A stretch of 64,000 nt of DNA from Altererythrobacter sp. H2 (GCF_035319885.1 NZ_CP141285.1:1364001-1428000); one strand, 5' to 3'; positions 1 through 10,775 are shown, counted from the first letter of the stretch. The notes: generated by a model not told the origin, from the sequence alone. Numbers and translations are program-made.

Positions 1-1661
<1,661 letters not shown>

Positions 1662-1663
1662 GT

Positions 1664-1710
1664 CCTCCCCGGTACGGGGAGGGGGACCACCAAAGGTGGT
1701 GGAGGGGCAC
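1664..1710. repeat. Extragenic palindromic repeat after lepA
   Basis: Two back-to-back hairpins. CCTCCCC and GGGGAGG flank GGTAC at 1664-1682, and ACCACC and GGTGGT flank AAA at 1686-1700. Such CTCCCC/GGGGAGG palindromes followed by GTGGTGGAGGGGC are common between genes in Sphingomonadales. It may also serve as the lepA transcription end, but there is no clear T-run. Confidence 0.55.
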
Positions 1711-1837
1711 CCTCCGGCCAACGCGGCGCTGGTTTCGTTTCACGCGAAGACGCGAAAGACAAGGGCCCCACCCCGATACCTCCACCCCAGCCGCACCCGG
1801 CCTTGCAATTCCGCCGGTCTGCGATACCTTCCGTCGC

Positions 1838-2014
1838 ATGACCAAGCTCTCCCCCATCGTGTCCGAATTTGAGACCGAAGAGGAAGCCGCCTCCTATGAC
1901 GCTTGGCTGCGGGCCAAGGTCGCCGCGTCACTCGCTGACCCGCGCCCGCCGATCCCCCATGATGAGGCGATGGCTCGGGTCCAGAGCTTTATCGACGAGA
2001 GAAAATCGCGCTGA
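1838..2014 (+). CDS. Orphan stability-determinant/PaaA2-like antitoxin
   Basis: A 58-residue acidic protein starting MTKLSPIVSEFETEEEA and containing a DAWLRAKVAASLADPRPPIPHDE stretch (residues about 21-43). This resembles the small 'stability determinant' antitoxins (PaaA2/StbD type) that neutralise RelE/ParE toxins. In other genomes the toxin gene usually follows directly. Here the next bases hold no toxin reading frame, and a convergent foreign gene (DUF262-HNH) begins 65 bases on. The toxin may have been lost when that module arrived. The start is the only ATG that keeps the conserved KLSPIVSEF beginning. The family call is by memory of sequence pattern, so moderate. Confidence 0.6.
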   Translation: MTKLSPIVSEFETEEEAASYDAWLRAKVAASLADPRPPIPHDEAMARVQSFIDERKSR

Positions 2015-2079
2015 AGTTGGTGGCTTGCTTCTGAGCGATCCAATGTCGCCGCGATTTTTAATCGGCTACGCTTCAATCG

Positions 2080-3246
2080 CTATCGATTACCCTTTGCGCG
2101 ATTGTGGGTGACGCAGAGCATCTCGCAATTTGCGGCAGTGGTCGCACCACCTTTGCTCCATGCCTCGACATGGTCGGCATCCATTTCCTTGAACTCCCAA
2201 ATTTTCGCTTTGTTCGTGGAATTGCTAACGGCGCAGAGTGGGCAGTTGGACACACCGTCGGCTTTGGCCTTGGCAGTCTGCTTGGCATAAGCGGCTTGCG
2301 CGGTCGCCTTGTCGAACACGCGAACATCGAGGAATTTGGTATCTTGCTGTCCGCCGAGAATGAATTCGAAGACACCTTTGCGATTCTTCACATAGGGATC
2401 GCCGTAGAGCCTCTTCAGATGCTCTGACACCTTCGCAGGATCATAAGCCGTGTTGCGGTACGTCTCATAGAGGCGACCCCACTCGATCCCCTTCATCTCC
2501 GCTTCTACGTCACGGAACACGGTGGAAACCCAATCCAGAACAGAGTTGAAGTAGTTCTTGAGTTCGTCGATGCTGCCAGACTGCCGGTGGCTACTCATGT
2601 ATCCACCGATGTCTCCCTTGCTCACCCAATCCAGCGCGCACTCAAGAAATTCCTGCCGGTTTGCGCTGCCTTTGATGTAAGCGCTCCACTTGGCGATGTT
2701 GGCGTTCTGGCTGTTACTGAATTCAGCCTTTGCGGCTGTTACAAAGGGACCCGAGTAGATCGCATTGAGCAGTTCCTGCTCATTCAGGGGGACACCAGCT
2801 ATGTTGATGGTCTGAAACCATTGCTTGATCTCAGTCTCCGTTCCTTCACACTCGTAGATGAGCAGCCGGGTCTTCAGGATCAAATCCCGCTTATCGCTCG
2901 GCAGGCTATCAAAGTATTTGGGGTTGCCTCCGTCCATGATGGCAAATTTGTTGGTCACGAACCTGCCAACACTGGTTATGCGTTGCTGCCCATCCAGGAC
3001 CTCAAACTTGTCATCGGCTACCTTGTTGAAGTATATGAGACCAAGAGGGTAAGCCTTCAAAAGCGAGTCAATGACAGCCATTTCACGCTTCCCCCCTTGG
3101 TCAGCATAAATGAAATTTCGCTGATACTCAGGTTGGATCGTGAGCTTTCCCGACAGTCCATGAAGACCTTTGCCCTCGAATTGGTTGTAAACGAAGCCGT
3201 CGCAGATTTGCTCAACGTTGATTTCGGTCTGAAGCTTGGTCTTCAT
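2080..3246 (-). CDS. DUF262 (ParB-like) plus HNH endonuclease, restriction-like
   Basis: Putative DNA nuclease of the GmrSD-like DUF262 superfamily, about 388 residues. The N-terminal half has the ParB/sulfiredoxin-like core with the DGQQRITS motif (about residue 80). The C-terminus is an HNH domain: CPLC, then [19 protein letters not shown] and HNRAKG, giving the D-H, N and H residues of the active site. The start at 3246 is chosen because the longer frame (to 3399) runs into the neighbouring IS element. A GGGGGCG stretch lies upstream. On this strand it follows the interrupted EcoRI-family methyltransferase, so the two probably formed one operon. Base composition is visibly more AT-rich than the flanking genome, which suggests transfer. 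The DNA-defence role is inferred from domains and neighbour. Confidence 0.8.
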   Translation of the reverse strand: MKTKLQTEINVEQICDGFVYNQFEGKGLHGLSGKLTIQPEYQRNFIYADQGGKREMAVIDSLLKAYPLGLIYFNKVADDKFEVLDGQQRITSVGRFVTNKFAIMDGGNPKYFDSLPSDKRDLILKTRLLIYECEGTETEIKQWFQTINIAGVPLNEQELLNAIYSGPFVTAAKAEFSNSQNANIAKWSAYIKGSANRQEFLECALDWVSKGDIGGYMSSHRQSGSIDELKNYFNSVLDWVSTVFRDVEAEMKGIEWGRLYETYRNTAYDPAKVSEHLKRLYGDPYVKNRKGVFEFILGGQQDTKFLDVRVFDKATAQAAYAKQTAKAKADGVSNCPLCAVSNSTNKAKIWEFKEMDADHVEAWSKGGATTAANCEMLCVTHNRAKGNR

Positions 3247-3364
3247 TTTTACGCGCCCCCTATTTTGCCCTGCGTATGAGGACTCGCTTGAACTTCTTTG
3301 ACGTGACCCCCTGATTTTCCTCCAAGTTGGATTAGAGTCCGGCCCTGACAGAAGGACGGACGAG

Positions 3365-3631
3365 ATGAAGAGAACGAGGTTTTCAGAAGAGCAGATCATT
3401 GGCGTGCTGAAGGAAGCTGAGGCGGGCGCGAAGACCGCCGACCTGGCTCGGCGGCACGGAGTGTCGGAAGCGACGATCTACAACTGGAAGTCGAAGTATG
3501 GCGGGCTGGAGGTGTCCGATGCCCGGCGGCTGAAGGAGCTGGAGAGCGAGAACGCGAAGCTCAAGCGGTTGCTGGCCGATGCGATGCTGGACAAGGCTGC
3601 GCTGAAGGATCTTCTGGCAAAAAAGTTCTGA
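3365..3631 (+). CDS. IS3-family transposase OrfA
   Basis: An 88-residue helix-turn-helix protein ([20 protein letters not shown], then [15 protein letters not shown]) followed by a short leucine-zipper-like coiled coil ending in [14 protein letters not shown]. It binds the IS ends and, fused to OrfB by frameshifting, forms the full transposase. The slippery heptamer AAAAAAG lies at 3619-3625, right before its TGA, so ribosomes slipping back one base enter the orfB frame. The start ATG is preceded by GGACGAG. Confidence 0.95.
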   Translation: MKRTRFSEEQIIGVLKEAEAGAKTADLARRHGVSEATIYNWKSKYGGLEVSDARRLKELESENAKLKRLLADAMLDKAALKDLLAKKF

Positions 3632-4536
3632 CGCCCGCCGCGCAGCGGGAAGCTGTTGCTCATCTCCAGGCCTGCCACGGGATGAGCGAACGGCGGGCGT
3701 GCCGTGTCATCGATGCTGATCGCAAGAGCGTGCGCTACCGTTCCACCCGGGACGATGACGTCGATCTGCGTGAGAAGCTGCGCGAGCTGGCCAACCAGCG
3801 TCGCCGGTTCGGCTATCGCCGTCTGCACATCCTGCTGCGCCGGGAGGGGATCATGATCAATCGGAAGAAAACCCAGCGGCTCTACAAGGAGGAAGGCCTC
3901 GCGGTCAGGCGACGACGCAGCCGCAAGCGTGCTGTAGGCACAAGGGCGCCTGCTCCTGTTCTGGCGTTGCCGAACCAGCGCTGGAGCTTGGACTTCGTGC
4001 ACGACCAGATGGCCTCAGGCAGGCGGTTCCGGGTGCTCAACGTGGTCGATGACGTGACCAGGGAGTGTCTGGCAGCGGTGCCGGACACCTCGATCTCCGG
4101 TCGCCGTGTCGTGCGTGAACTGACCGAGCTGATCGCACAGCGAGGCAAGCCGGGGATGATCGTCAGCGACAACGGAACCGAGCTCACCAGCAACGCCGTG
4201 CTGGCATGGTGCGGCGAGATCGGCGTCGAGTGGCATTATATCGCGCCCGGAAGGCCGATGCAGAATGGCTATGTCGAGAGCTTCAACGGTCGCATGCGGG
4301 ACGAACTGCTCAACGAGACGCTGTTCTTGAGCATGGCCCATGCCCGTGTCGAGATCGCCGCCTGGGTGGATGATTACAACCGGGAGCGACCGCACTCATC
4401 GCTTGGCTACGCAACACCGGCGGCGTTCGCCGCCGAACTGGATAAGCAATGGCCTGCTTCGCTACGCCCTACGGGCTCCGCTACGCAGCCCATTGCTTCA
4501 ACCGCGCTTATGCGCGAAACAACCGCCCGGCTCTAA
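3625..4536 (+). CDS. IS3-family transposase OrfB (DDE integrase), -1 frameshifted
   Basis: Catalytic part of the transposase. An HTH_21 region ([14 protein letters not shown]) is followed by an rve integrase core. The three DDE residues are visible in SLDFVHD (about position 115), VSDNGTE and the [14 protein letters not shown] block. Translation as the OrfAB fusion starts at the slippage site (3619-3625). A separate start at ATG 3682 would still retain the whole catalytic core. The frame is intact to its TAA near the right inverted repeat, so the element may still be active. Confidence 0.93.
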   Translation, partial: VLTPAAQREAVAHLQACHGMSERRACRVIDADRKSVRYRSTRDDDVDLREKLRELANQRRRFGYRRLHILLRREGIMINRKKTQRLYKEEGLAVRRRRSRKRAVGTRAPAPVLALPNQRWSLDFVHDQMASGRRFRVLNVVDDVTRECLAAVPDTSISGRRVVRELTELIAQRGKPGMIVSDNGTELTSNAVLAWCGEIGVEWHYIAPGRPMQNGYVESFNGRMRDELLNETLFLSMAHARVEIAAWVDDYNRERPHSSLGYATPAAFAAELDKQWPASLRPTGSATQPIASTALMRETTARL

Positions 4537-4570
4537 TCCCAGCTGGGGGAAAGCTGGGGGTCACGTCAAA

Positions 4571-5125
4571 CTTCTTATCGTGCTCGATCAGTTGCGCGAT
4601 ATATTCGCGGAACAGCGAGAACGGGGGATTGGTAACCACGATATCTGCCTGCTTCAGAAGCTCAATACACTCAGAGCTCCGAAAGTCGCCGCTATCTTTT
4701 AGGCGGATGCGCTTGTGGGGGTTTTGCTTGAGGAAAATTTTGACATCCTCAATGTCGGTTGCGCCGTCATTGTTGAGGTCGGTGACTTCCTCGATCTCGA
4801 TGGCAATTGCCTCTGCCTTGTGGGGTTTCTTTTCTGAGTCTTCGAATGTCAACTGCTGGCCAGCAATGGGTGACCCATCATAACTGGTTGAAATGAGCTT
4901 GCTCAGCCCGAGGCGATTGAAGTTCGCAGCGAAGAATTTGAAGAAGTTGCTCTCGAAGGGATCGTCACAGTTACAGTAGACTACCTTTCCTCGAAAGGTA
5001 TCGGGATTGAACTCTAGATAGGCCTCAATTTCTTTTTGGATGTCGATATATTGAGTGTAGAACTCATCATTTTTTCCAGCCTTCGCCGCACCAAGTCCTT
5101 CATTCATCGATCTGTTCATTGTCAT
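4571..5125 (-). pseudogene. EcoRI-family adenine-specific DNA methyltransferase, cut by IS
   Basis: N-terminal part, about 185 residues, of an adenine-N6 methyltransferase of the EcoRI methylase family. It has GKNDEFYTQYIDIQKEI, VVYCNCDDPFESNFFKFF and the catalytic NPPFSLFREY motif. The reading frame runs into the right end of the IS element after EHDKKF. If the IS and one CTTC copy are removed, the frame continues only for KRVLIRRAK and stops, so the target-recognition half of the usual roughly 330 residues was already gone or was deleted nearby. It is paired with the downstream DUF262-HNH gene. The enzyme is very unlikely to be functional. Confidence 0.85.
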
Positions 5126-5212
5126 ACCAGAGGCTTCGCAGCCATTATCTGACTGTCCGTTTCGTTAGGTTACAGACATTTAGCTAGCACCCTTCTCATT
5201 TCAGGCCAAGAG

Positions 5213-5291
5213 CCCCCTCTCCTTCCGCGCCTGCGGCGCTCCCTCCGCTGTGGCTGCGCCACGTCTGCGACTCCCCGCGAGGGGAGAGGGG
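5213..5291. repeat. 79-bp direct repeat, copy 1 (left of toxin-antitoxin pair)
   Basis: This stretch starts CCCCCTCTCCTTCCGCGCC and ends GGGGAGAGGGG. It is identical base for base, by eye, to 6061-6139. The unit has CCCCTCTCC/GGAGAGGGG terminal arms and inner GC-rich palindromes, so it looks like a non-autonomous palindromic element. A partial related stretch (CTCCCTCTCCCCTTGCGGGGG) follows near 5310. Confidence 0.85.
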
Positions 5292-5353
5292 TGGGGGGCG
5301 GGGCGCTCTGCTCCCTCTCCCCTTGCGGGGGAATTCCGGGGACAGTATACTAA

Positions 5354-5647
5354 TTAGCCCACCGCACGCTCAATCAAAGCCAGCGCCGCCTTCGGGTCTG
5401 CATCCACCATGCCCAGCAGCGTCCGCGCCGGCGCATCGGGCGAGCGGCGGTGCTGCTCCCAGTCACGCACGGTGCCGACGGGCACGCGCAGTTTGGCGGC
5501 GAACTTGGCTTGGCTGAGTTTGGTTTTGGCGCGGATGGCCTTAACGTCAGGGCCGGCGGCGATGCGGCCCTTGGTGGTGTCGCCCCGCACGAAGGCAATG
5601 GCGTCCTCCAGCCCGGCAACAATGCCCTTGAAATCGTCGTCCTTCAT
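5354..5647 (-). CDS. Helix-turn-helix antitoxin (HigA/NadS-like)
   Basis: A 97-residue XRE-type DNA-binding protein. The helix-turn-helix is in the middle (IRAKTKLSQAKFAAKLRVPVGTVRDWEQHRRSPDAPARTLL). The N-terminal MKDDDFKGIVAGLEDAIAFVRGD is typical of antitoxins that follow a RelE/HigB-type toxin. It overlaps the toxin stop by 4 bases, and the order toxin-then-antitoxin is the HigBA order. It likely represses its own operon and neutralises the toxin. Confidence 0.88.
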   Translation of the reverse strand: MKDDDFKGIVAGLEDAIAFVRGDTTKGRIAAGPDVKAIRAKTKLSQAKFAAKLRVPVGTVRDWEQHRRSPDAPARTLLGMVDADPKAALALIERAVG

Positions 5648-5994
5648 TTCCGCAATTCCTTCTTCAACAGTGCTGTCAGCTGTTTGAATGTCTTTGCCTG
5701 CTCGTCGGTCAGTGTGTCCTCGTCCGACTTGTCGAGCAGCCAGAGCAGGAAGACCGAATTTTCGCGATCAGCGAAAAAGCTGAAAACCCGATAGCCGCCG
5801 CTCTTGCCGCCCTGCGCCTTTGCCACGCGGCCCTTGCGCAGGCCGCCAGTCTTGCGGACAACTGCCCCGTAATGCGGTGCCGTTGCATAGACGTCATAGA
5901 CCGCAGCCAGTTCATCAGCCGTGAGCCCGAGCGCCTTGGTCCGGGCCGTGAACGCCGTGGTTTCGACCACGGTATGGATTGGCGCGTCGTTCAT
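5644..5994 (-). CDS. RelE/HigB-type toxin
   Basis: A basic RelE-superfamily mRNA-interferase-like toxin of about 116 residues. VVETTAFTARTKALGLTADEL leads into the beta-core GAVVRKTGGLRKGRVAKAQGGKSGGYRVFSFFADRENSVFLLWLLDKSDEDTLTDEQ, the usual HigB-2/RelE fold pattern. The frame can also begin at 6012 (MPYTLRMNDAP). I prefer 5994 because a TTGAAA-N17-TATACC promoter overlaps the first codons of the longer form. No frameshift is seen, so the pair looks functional. Confidence 0.85.
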   Translation of the reverse strand: MNDAPIHTVVETTAFTARTKALGLTADELAAVYDVYATAPHYGAVVRKTGGLRKGRVAKAQGGKSGGYRVFSFFADRENSVFLLWLLDKSDEDTLTDEQAKTFKQLTALLKKELRK

Positions 5995-6000
5995 CCGCAA

Positions 6001-6029
6001 GGTATACGGCATTGCTGTATATATTTCAA
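6001..6029 (-). promoter_or_regulatory. Putative promoter of toxin-antitoxin operon
   Basis: On the minus strand TTGAAA (6029-6024) is separated by 17 bases from TATACC (6006-6001). Initiation 6-7 bases on falls at the ATG at 5994, which implies a leaderless or nearly leaderless toxin mRNA. Inference from spacing only. Confidence 0.4.
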
Positions 6030-6060
6030 TTAAATTTGTGCAGCATTGCCGTAGCGCCGA

Positions 6061-6139
6061 CCCCCTCTCCTTCCGCGCCTGCGGCGCTCCCTCCGCTGTG
6101 GCTGCGCCACGTCTGCGACTCCCCGCGAGGGGAGAGGGG
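6061..6139. repeat. 79-bp direct repeat, copy 2 (right of toxin-antitoxin pair)
   Basis: Identical in all 79 positions to 5213-5291 and in the same orientation. Together the two copies bracket the toxin-antitoxin operon. Confidence 0.85.
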
Positions 6140-6174
6140 GGGGCTAGCCTGCCTCAATCAATCCTGTCGCCCCC

Positions 6175-7098
6175 TCACTCCCACCCCTCGTCCTTGGGCG
6201 AATGCCAGCGCGGGAACGGTTCCGGCTCCGGCGCTGGCTTGGGCTTGCGGCCCCAGCCCGGCGGGGGGGCTGAGGGGGCGTCGTCCTCGGCGGAGGCGGG
6301 GGTGCGGGCGGCGAGGTCGGCCAGCCGCGCGGCGCCTTCGGGGTGGTCCGGGTCGGTGAGCGCGCAATAGCCGCTGGCCTCGTCCTCGGCCTGGACCGCC
6401 AGGTAGTGGTCGTAGGCCGCCTGGGCGCGGGGGCTGCGTGGCCGGTGCGTGCGGCGGCGCATCTCGTCGATCAGCGCGTCGATCGAATCGAAGACCGCCT
6501 GTTCCTCGGCCGCAGATTCGGCCTCCCACTCGGCGCGCCACTGCTGCTTGAGGCGGGCGAGCTCCAGCTTGTCGAGCGCGTTGAGTGCCCGGGCGCGGCC
6601 GGCCGCGAACCGTTCCGGCGCGCGGTTGCGCAGGAGGAACATCAGCAGCCGGTCGTTGTAGACCGTGCGGCTGCCGAGCAGCTTGCCGTAGGAATAGACC
6701 GGCACCTCCACCCCGTTCAGCGCACGGTCCATCGCCACGTCCTCGATCCGGGCAATGCCGTGGTCGAGCGCGGCCTGCCACGCCGCGCGGAAGCCGGCCG
6801 CTTCGGGGTGGCGGCGCAGCTGGTAGGCGCCGTGCTCGCTGCGCCCGACGCGGCGGCAGGCGGCGCGGACGCTGCCGGTGTCGGCCAGCGCCTCGATGAA
6901 GGCCTGCTGCACCTGCGGCTTCCAGCCGTTGGAGCGGTCTTTCGCGCGCGGGACCGGGGTGAAGGCGGGGAGCCCCCTTGTTTGCGCACCCGCCTCCGCG
7001 GGCGCGGTGTCCTCGCTCACGATGCCTGCGGCATCATCGCTGCGGGCGGCCACTTGGCCTTGCCGCCCTGCGGGCGGTTGCGTCTGCTTGTCGTCCAT
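6175..7098 (-). CDS. Hypothetical HTH protein, terminase-small-subunit-like
   Basis: A protein of about 307 residues, not assigned to a named family. Residues about 45-130 contain WKPQVQQAFIEALADTGSVRAACRRVGRSEHGAYQLRRHP, a helix-turn-helix arrangement resembling phage small terminase subunits, followed by VYNDRLLMFLLRNRAPERF. The C-terminal third is low-complexity and Pro-rich (PPPGWGRKPKPAPEPEPFP). Start 7098 (MDDKQTQ) is chosen because the longer frame covers the divergent smpB promoter region and has no domain content. Divergent from smpB. The DNA-binding role is inferred. Confidence 0.65.
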   Translation of the reverse strand: MDDKQTQPPAGRQGQVAARSDDAAGIVSEDTAPAEAGAQTRGLPAFTPVPRAKDRSNGWKPQVQQAFIEALADTGSVRAACRRVGRSEHGAYQLRRHPEAAGFRAAWQAALDHGIARIEDVAMDRALNGVEVPVYSYGKLLGSRTVYNDRLLMFLLRNRAPERFAAGRARALNALDKLELARLKQQWRAEWEAESAAEEQAVFDSIDALIDEMRRRTHRPRSPRAQAAYDHYLAVQAEDEASGYCALTDPDHPEGAARLADLAARTPASAEDDAPSAPPPGWGRKPKPAPEPEPFPRWHSPKDEGWE

Positions 7099-7213
7099 CC
7101 GCCAGCGTAAAGCACAGGTCGGGGGCTGTAGGAAAATCGCGCCGCAGTAAATTGCCCGGGCGGGGCGGCGGGCCTTCCCTTGCGCGGCGCGAGGCCCTAC
7201 ATGGCGGCGCAGC

Positions 7214-7696
7214 ATGGCCCGCCCCAAACCCGAGACGTTCGACAAGCAGAAAACCGTCGCCGAGAACCGGCGCGCGCGGTTCGACTATGCGGTCGAGGCG
7301 AAGTTCGAGGCCGGGCTGATGCTGCAGGGGACCGAGGTCAAGGCGCTGCGCGCGGGCGAGGCGAGCATCGCCGAAAGCTATGCCGAGATCCGCAATGGCG
7401 AGGCCTGGCTGATCAACGCCAACATCCCCGAATTCAGCCACGGCAACCGCTTCAACCATGAACCGCGCCGCCCCCGCAAGCTGCTGCTCCACGAGCGCGA
7501 GATCGCCAAGCTCATGGGCGCGGTGGAGCGCAAGGGGATGACGCTGGTGCCGCTCAGCGTCTATTTCAACGGGCGCGGGCGGGCCAAGGTCGAGCTGGCG
7601 CTGGCCAAGGGGCGGCAGGCGCAGGACAAGCGCGAATACATGAAGGACCGCGACTGGGCGCGCGACAAGGCGCGCATCATGCGCGATCGCGGGTAG
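7214..7696 (+). CDS. smpB: SsrA-binding protein SmpB
   Basis: A 160-residue partner of tmRNA in trans-translation, which rescues stalled ribosomes. The conserved blocks are all present: the early [11 protein letters not shown] region, [59 protein letters not shown] and the basic tail [19 protein letters not shown]. Length is normal. The ATG at 7214 is in frame with these; the nearby ATG at 7201 is out of frame. Confidence 0.97.
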   Translation: MARPKPETFDKQKTVAENRRARFDYAVEAKFEAGLMLQGTEVKALRAGEASIAESYAEIRNGEAWLINANIPEFSHGNRFNHEPRRPRKLLLHEREIAKLMGAVERKGMTLVPLSVYFNGRGRAKVELALAKGRQAQDKREYMKDRDWARDKARIMRDRG

Positions 7697-7740
7697 TTCA
7701 CGATGCGCTCATGGTCCGCATTGCAGGGTAGTCCGGGCTT

Positions 7741-8331
7741 ATGACCAGCCCGCGATCCAAGACCTTCCTGGCCGACCTGATCCGCAAGCACATGCCCTCG
7801 CGCGAGGACATGGCGCAGAACAAGTACCTGCGGCCGATCGCCCACCGCTTCCTCAGCCCGGAGCTGTGGCGCTTCACCCGCCGCTCGGTGCCGCGGGGGA
7901 TTGCGCTGGGGCTGTTCGCGGCGTTCATCATCCCGGTGGGGCAGATCTTCCTCGCCGCCTTTTTGGCCCTGCCGACCCGCGCCAACGTGCCGCTCTCGGC
8001 TCTGAGCACTTTCATCACCAACCCTTTCACCCTGCCGTTCTGGCTGATCGTGGCCAACAAGGTGGGCGCGTTCGTGCTCAAGGTGGATGCGGCGACGACC
8101 GAGGTGCTCAATGACGTGATGGTCCACGGCGGCTGGTCGATGGTGTTCGAGGCGGTCGAGGTGGCGGGGGTGACCGCGTTCGGTTTCATCGTGCTGGCGG
8201 TGCTGTCTGCCTCGATCGGCTACGTGCTGGCCAGCGTCGGCTGGCGGGTGATTGTCTCGGGCAAGTGGACCCGCCGCCTGAAGCGGATGGAGGCATCGCT
8301 CGACGCGCGACTGAAAGCGGGATCGGAATGA
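7741..8331 (+). CDS. DUF2062 domain membrane protein
   Basis: A 196-residue inner-membrane protein of the DUF2062 family. A cytoplasmic N-terminus with PSREDMAQNKYLRPIAHRFLSPELW is followed by the family signature around SVPRGIALGLFAAFIIPVGQ, the TNPFTLPFW motif and a second hydrophobic pair at residues about 140-170. The biochemical role of the family is not established. Its TGA overlaps the ATG of cckA (ATGA at 8328-8331), so the two are probably translationally coupled. Confidence 0.88.
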   Translation: MTSPRSKTFLADLIRKHMPSREDMAQNKYLRPIAHRFLSPELWRFTRRSVPRGIALGLFAAFIIPVGQIFLAAFLALPTRANVPLSALSTFITNPFTLPFWLIVANKVGAFVLKVDAATTEVLNDVMVHGGWSMVFEAVEVAGVTAFGFIVLAVLSASIGYVLASVGWRVIVSGKWTRRLKRMEASLDARLKAGSE

Positions 8332-10775
8332 TCGGGCAGGAGACGGAGCCGCGCGCTGCCCTGCCGCTGGCCGTGGTCGGTGCCGCGCTGTTGCTGACGG
8401 CGGCGCTGCTGTGGTGGATGAGCGAGAGCGCCGTGGTCGCCCTGGCCTATGCCGGGGCGCTGGCGGTAGTGGGCGCAGCCGCCGCCATGGCGGCGCGGTT
8501 CATGCCTGCGCATCAGGGCGAAGCCCCGGCCCAGCCGGACTGGTCGGTGACCGTGCAGGCGATCGAGCAGGAAGGCGTCGCGATGGCGATTACCGACCGC
8601 GCAAACCGGCTGGTTTGCGCCAATGCCGCCTATCAGAGCTGGTTCGGGATCGGCCATGCGCCGCCCAACCTGCCGCTGGACCGCGCTTCCCTCGAAGCCC
8701 TGGCCCGCGCCGCGCGGGAAGCCTGGCGTGACGGCACTGGCAAGGCGGAGCGGCTGGAAAGCAACACCGGCAAAGGCGTGTGGCGCGCCCGCGCCGCCCG
8801 CGCCGGACGGGGCGAGGACCACCTGGTCTGGCGGTTCGAGGCGCTGGTGGAAGAGAACCTTCCCGAAACCGTCGGAGGCTGGCTGACCGGGCTGTTCGGC
8901 GCGCTGCTCTCGCGCTCCGGGATCGAGGCTGCACTGGTCATGCCCGACGGCATGATCCGCGCCGTAACCCCCGGTTTCGCCGAACGGGCGGCCGGCGATG
9001 CAGCAGCCACTCTGGCCGGGCAGGAGTTCGTCACCCAGTTGCGGACCGACGATCGGGACCGGATCTTCTTTGCCCGCGAGGGGCGCCGCGGTGCGCCGCA
9101 GACCTTGCTGCAGGTTCCGCTCAACCGGCCGGACGAAAAACGGGGCGCGCCCGCTGATGAATCCCCTTCGCTGATGCTGCTGGTTGACAGCGGTGTCGGC
9201 CTCGGCGGCTGGGACGGGGGGGCGCAGGCCGGGACGCCGCAGCTTGAATCGCTGCTCGGTGCTCTGCCGCTGGGCCTCGCCATGACTGACCGTGACGGCC
9301 GCTTCCTGTTCGCCAACCCGCCCTTCCTGCGCGCGGCGGGGGCGGAAGGGCGCAGCCTGCCGCAATACCCGTCGGATCTGGTGGTGCGTGAAGACAAGAG
9401 CGCGCTGGCCGATGCCGTGCGGCGCTATGGCAAGGGCGCGGCGGCGAGTGGCGATGTGGCGGTGCGGCTGCGGAGCAACCCGGAAGAACCGGTCTCGCTC
9501 GGCATTGCCGGGGTGCGCGGGCTGGGCGAGGCGGCCGTGCTGCTCAGCCTGGTTGATTCAAGCGAGGAGACCCGGCTCAAGCGGCAGGTCGCCCAGGCCA
9601 CCAAGATGCAGGCGGTCGGCCAGCTGGCAGGCGGGGTCGCGCACGATTTCAACAACGTGCTGACGGCCATCCTGGGCTATTGCGATCTCATGCTTCTGCG
9701 CCACACGCCGGGGGACAGCGATTATGACGACATCCAGCAGATCCGCGCCAACAGCAACCGCGCGGCCAGCCTGACCCGGCAATTGCTGGCTTTCAGCCGC
9801 CAGCAGACCCTGCGGCCGCAAGTGCTGCAACTGCCCGACGTGGTCAGCGAAGTGACCCAGTTGCTCAAGCGGCTGCTCGGCGAGAAGATCGAGTTCCGCG
9901 TGCGGCACGATCGCGCGCTCGGCCCGGTCCGGGCGGACCCGCAGCAACTGGAACAGGTGATCGTCAACCTGGCGGTCAACGCGCGCGATGCGATCCAGTC
10001 CCGCAAGGATGGCAAGGGCCGGGTGACGCTCTCCACCCGCCGGGTCAGTTCAGCCGATGTGCGCAAGCTGGCGAGCGATATCCTGCCGGCTGACGATTAC
10101 ACCGTGCTGGTGGTGCAGGATAACGGCGGCGGCATCCCCCCTGAAGTGCTGGGCAAGATCTTCGAGCCGTTCTTTTCCACCAAGGAACAGGGCAAGGGCG
10201 GCTCCATGGGCGGCACCGGGCTGGGCCTTTCGACTGTCTATGGCATCATCAAGCAATCGGGCGGCTTCATCTTTGCCGACAATGTGGCGGGTCAGGGCGG
10301 CACGGCCGAAGGCGCGCGCTTCACGATCTATTTCCCGGTCCATCGCGGGGCCATGCCGGCGGCCCCGGCCAGGCCGGCAGAACGCCCCGCTTCGGAATGG
10401 GCGGGCGGCGGCCGCATCCTGCTGGTGGAAGACGAGGATATGGTCCGCGCCGTGGCCGAACGGGCGCTGACCCGGGCGGGCTTCAGTGTGACCACGGCCC
10501 CGGATGGCGAGGAAGGCCTGGCGGCGGTGGCGGGCGGCGGTTCGTTCGATCTGGTGGTGTCGGATGTCGTCATGCCCGGAATGGACGGGCCGGCCATGGC
10601 CAAGGCCATCCGCAAGCTCCATCCGGCCATGCCGATCCTGTTCATGTCAGGCTATGCCGAAGAGCAGCTGCGGGACGAGATCGATATGGAAAACATGCAT
10701 TTCCTGGCCAAACCGTTCAACGTGCAGCAGATTGGTGACACCGTGGCCATGGTCATGGCCGGCGGGAGGAAATGA
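8328..10775 (+). CDS. cckA: Hybrid sensor histidine kinase CckA
   Basis: An 815-residue cell-cycle hybrid kinase that feeds phosphate through ChpT to CtrA. Two transmembrane segments (about residues 12-60) are followed by two PAS-like regions. The HisKA box is [25 protein letters not shown] with the phospho-His, and the HATPase_c domain has [20 protein letters not shown] and [13 protein letters not shown]. The C-terminal receiver contains VEDEDMVR and the phospho-acceptor Asp in [13 protein letters not shown]. The start at 8328 overlaps the preceding stop and gives the typical short N-terminus. A longer frame from 8265 lies inside the DUF2062 gene. Confidence 0.95.
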   Translation: MIGQETEPRAALPLAVVGAALLLTAALLWWMSESAVVALAYAGALAVVGAAAAMAARFMPAHQGEAPAQPDWSVTVQAIEQEGVAMAITDRANRLVCANAAYQSWFGIGHAPPNLPLDRASLEALARAAREAWRDGTGKAERLESNTGKGVWRARAARAGRGEDHLVWRFEALVEENLPETVGGWLTGLFGALLSRSGIEAALVMPDGMIRAVTPGFAERAAGDAAATLAGQEFVTQLRTDDRDRIFFAREGRRGAPQTLLQVPLNRPDEKRGAPADESPSLMLLVDSGVGLGGWDGGAQAGTPQLESLLGALPLGLAMTDRDGRFLFANPPFLRAAGAEGRSLPQYPSDLVVREDKSALADAVRRYGKGAAASGDVAVRLRSNPEEPVSLGIAGVRGLGEAAVLLSLVDSSEETRLKRQVAQATKMQAVGQLAGGVAHDFNNVLTAILGYCDLMLLRHTPGDSDYDDIQQIRANSNRAASLTRQLLAFSRQQTLRPQVLQLPDVVSEVTQLLKRLLGEKIEFRVRHDRALGPVRADPQQLEQVIVNLAVNARDAIQSRKDGKGRVTLSTRRVSSADVRKLASDILPADDYTVLVVQDNGGGIPPEVLGKIFEPFFSTKEQGKGGSMGGTGLGLSTVYGIIKQSGGFIFADNVAGQGGTAEGARFTIYFPVHRGAMPAAPARPAERPASEWAGGGRILLVEDEDMVRAVAERALTRAGFSVTTAPDGEEGLAAVAGGGSFDLVVSDVVMPGMDGPAMAKAIRKLHPAMPILFMSGYAEEQLRDEIDMENMHFLAKPFNVQQIGDTVAMVMAGGRK

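Larger units (their letters stand above)
3297..4570 (+). mobile_element. IS3-family (IS407-like) insertion sequence
   Basis: A complete element of about 1.27 kb. Its ends are inverted copies: TTTGACGTGACCCCC begins the left end and its reverse complement closes the right end, after which the match continues with substitutions (..TTTTCCTCCA.. against ..TTTCCCCCAG.., then GGATTAGAG). With these ends the flanks are a perfect 4-bp target duplication, CTTC at 3293-3296 and 4571-4574, which fits the IS407 group. It carries orfA and orfB joined by a -1 frameshift signal. It lies inside the EcoRI-family methyltransferase gene on the opposite strand. If only TGACCCCC is taken as the end, no target duplication is found, so the longer ends are preferred. 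Confidence 0.88.

Noticed and set aside
2587-3279. 230-residue plus-strand frame opposite the DUF262-HNH gene
   Set aside because: Shadow of the real minus-strand gene, whose DGQQR and HNH motifs are clear.
3304-4563. IS ends taken as TGACCCCC only
   Set aside because: These ends leave no direct target duplication, while ends 7 bases further out give a perfect CTTC duplication.
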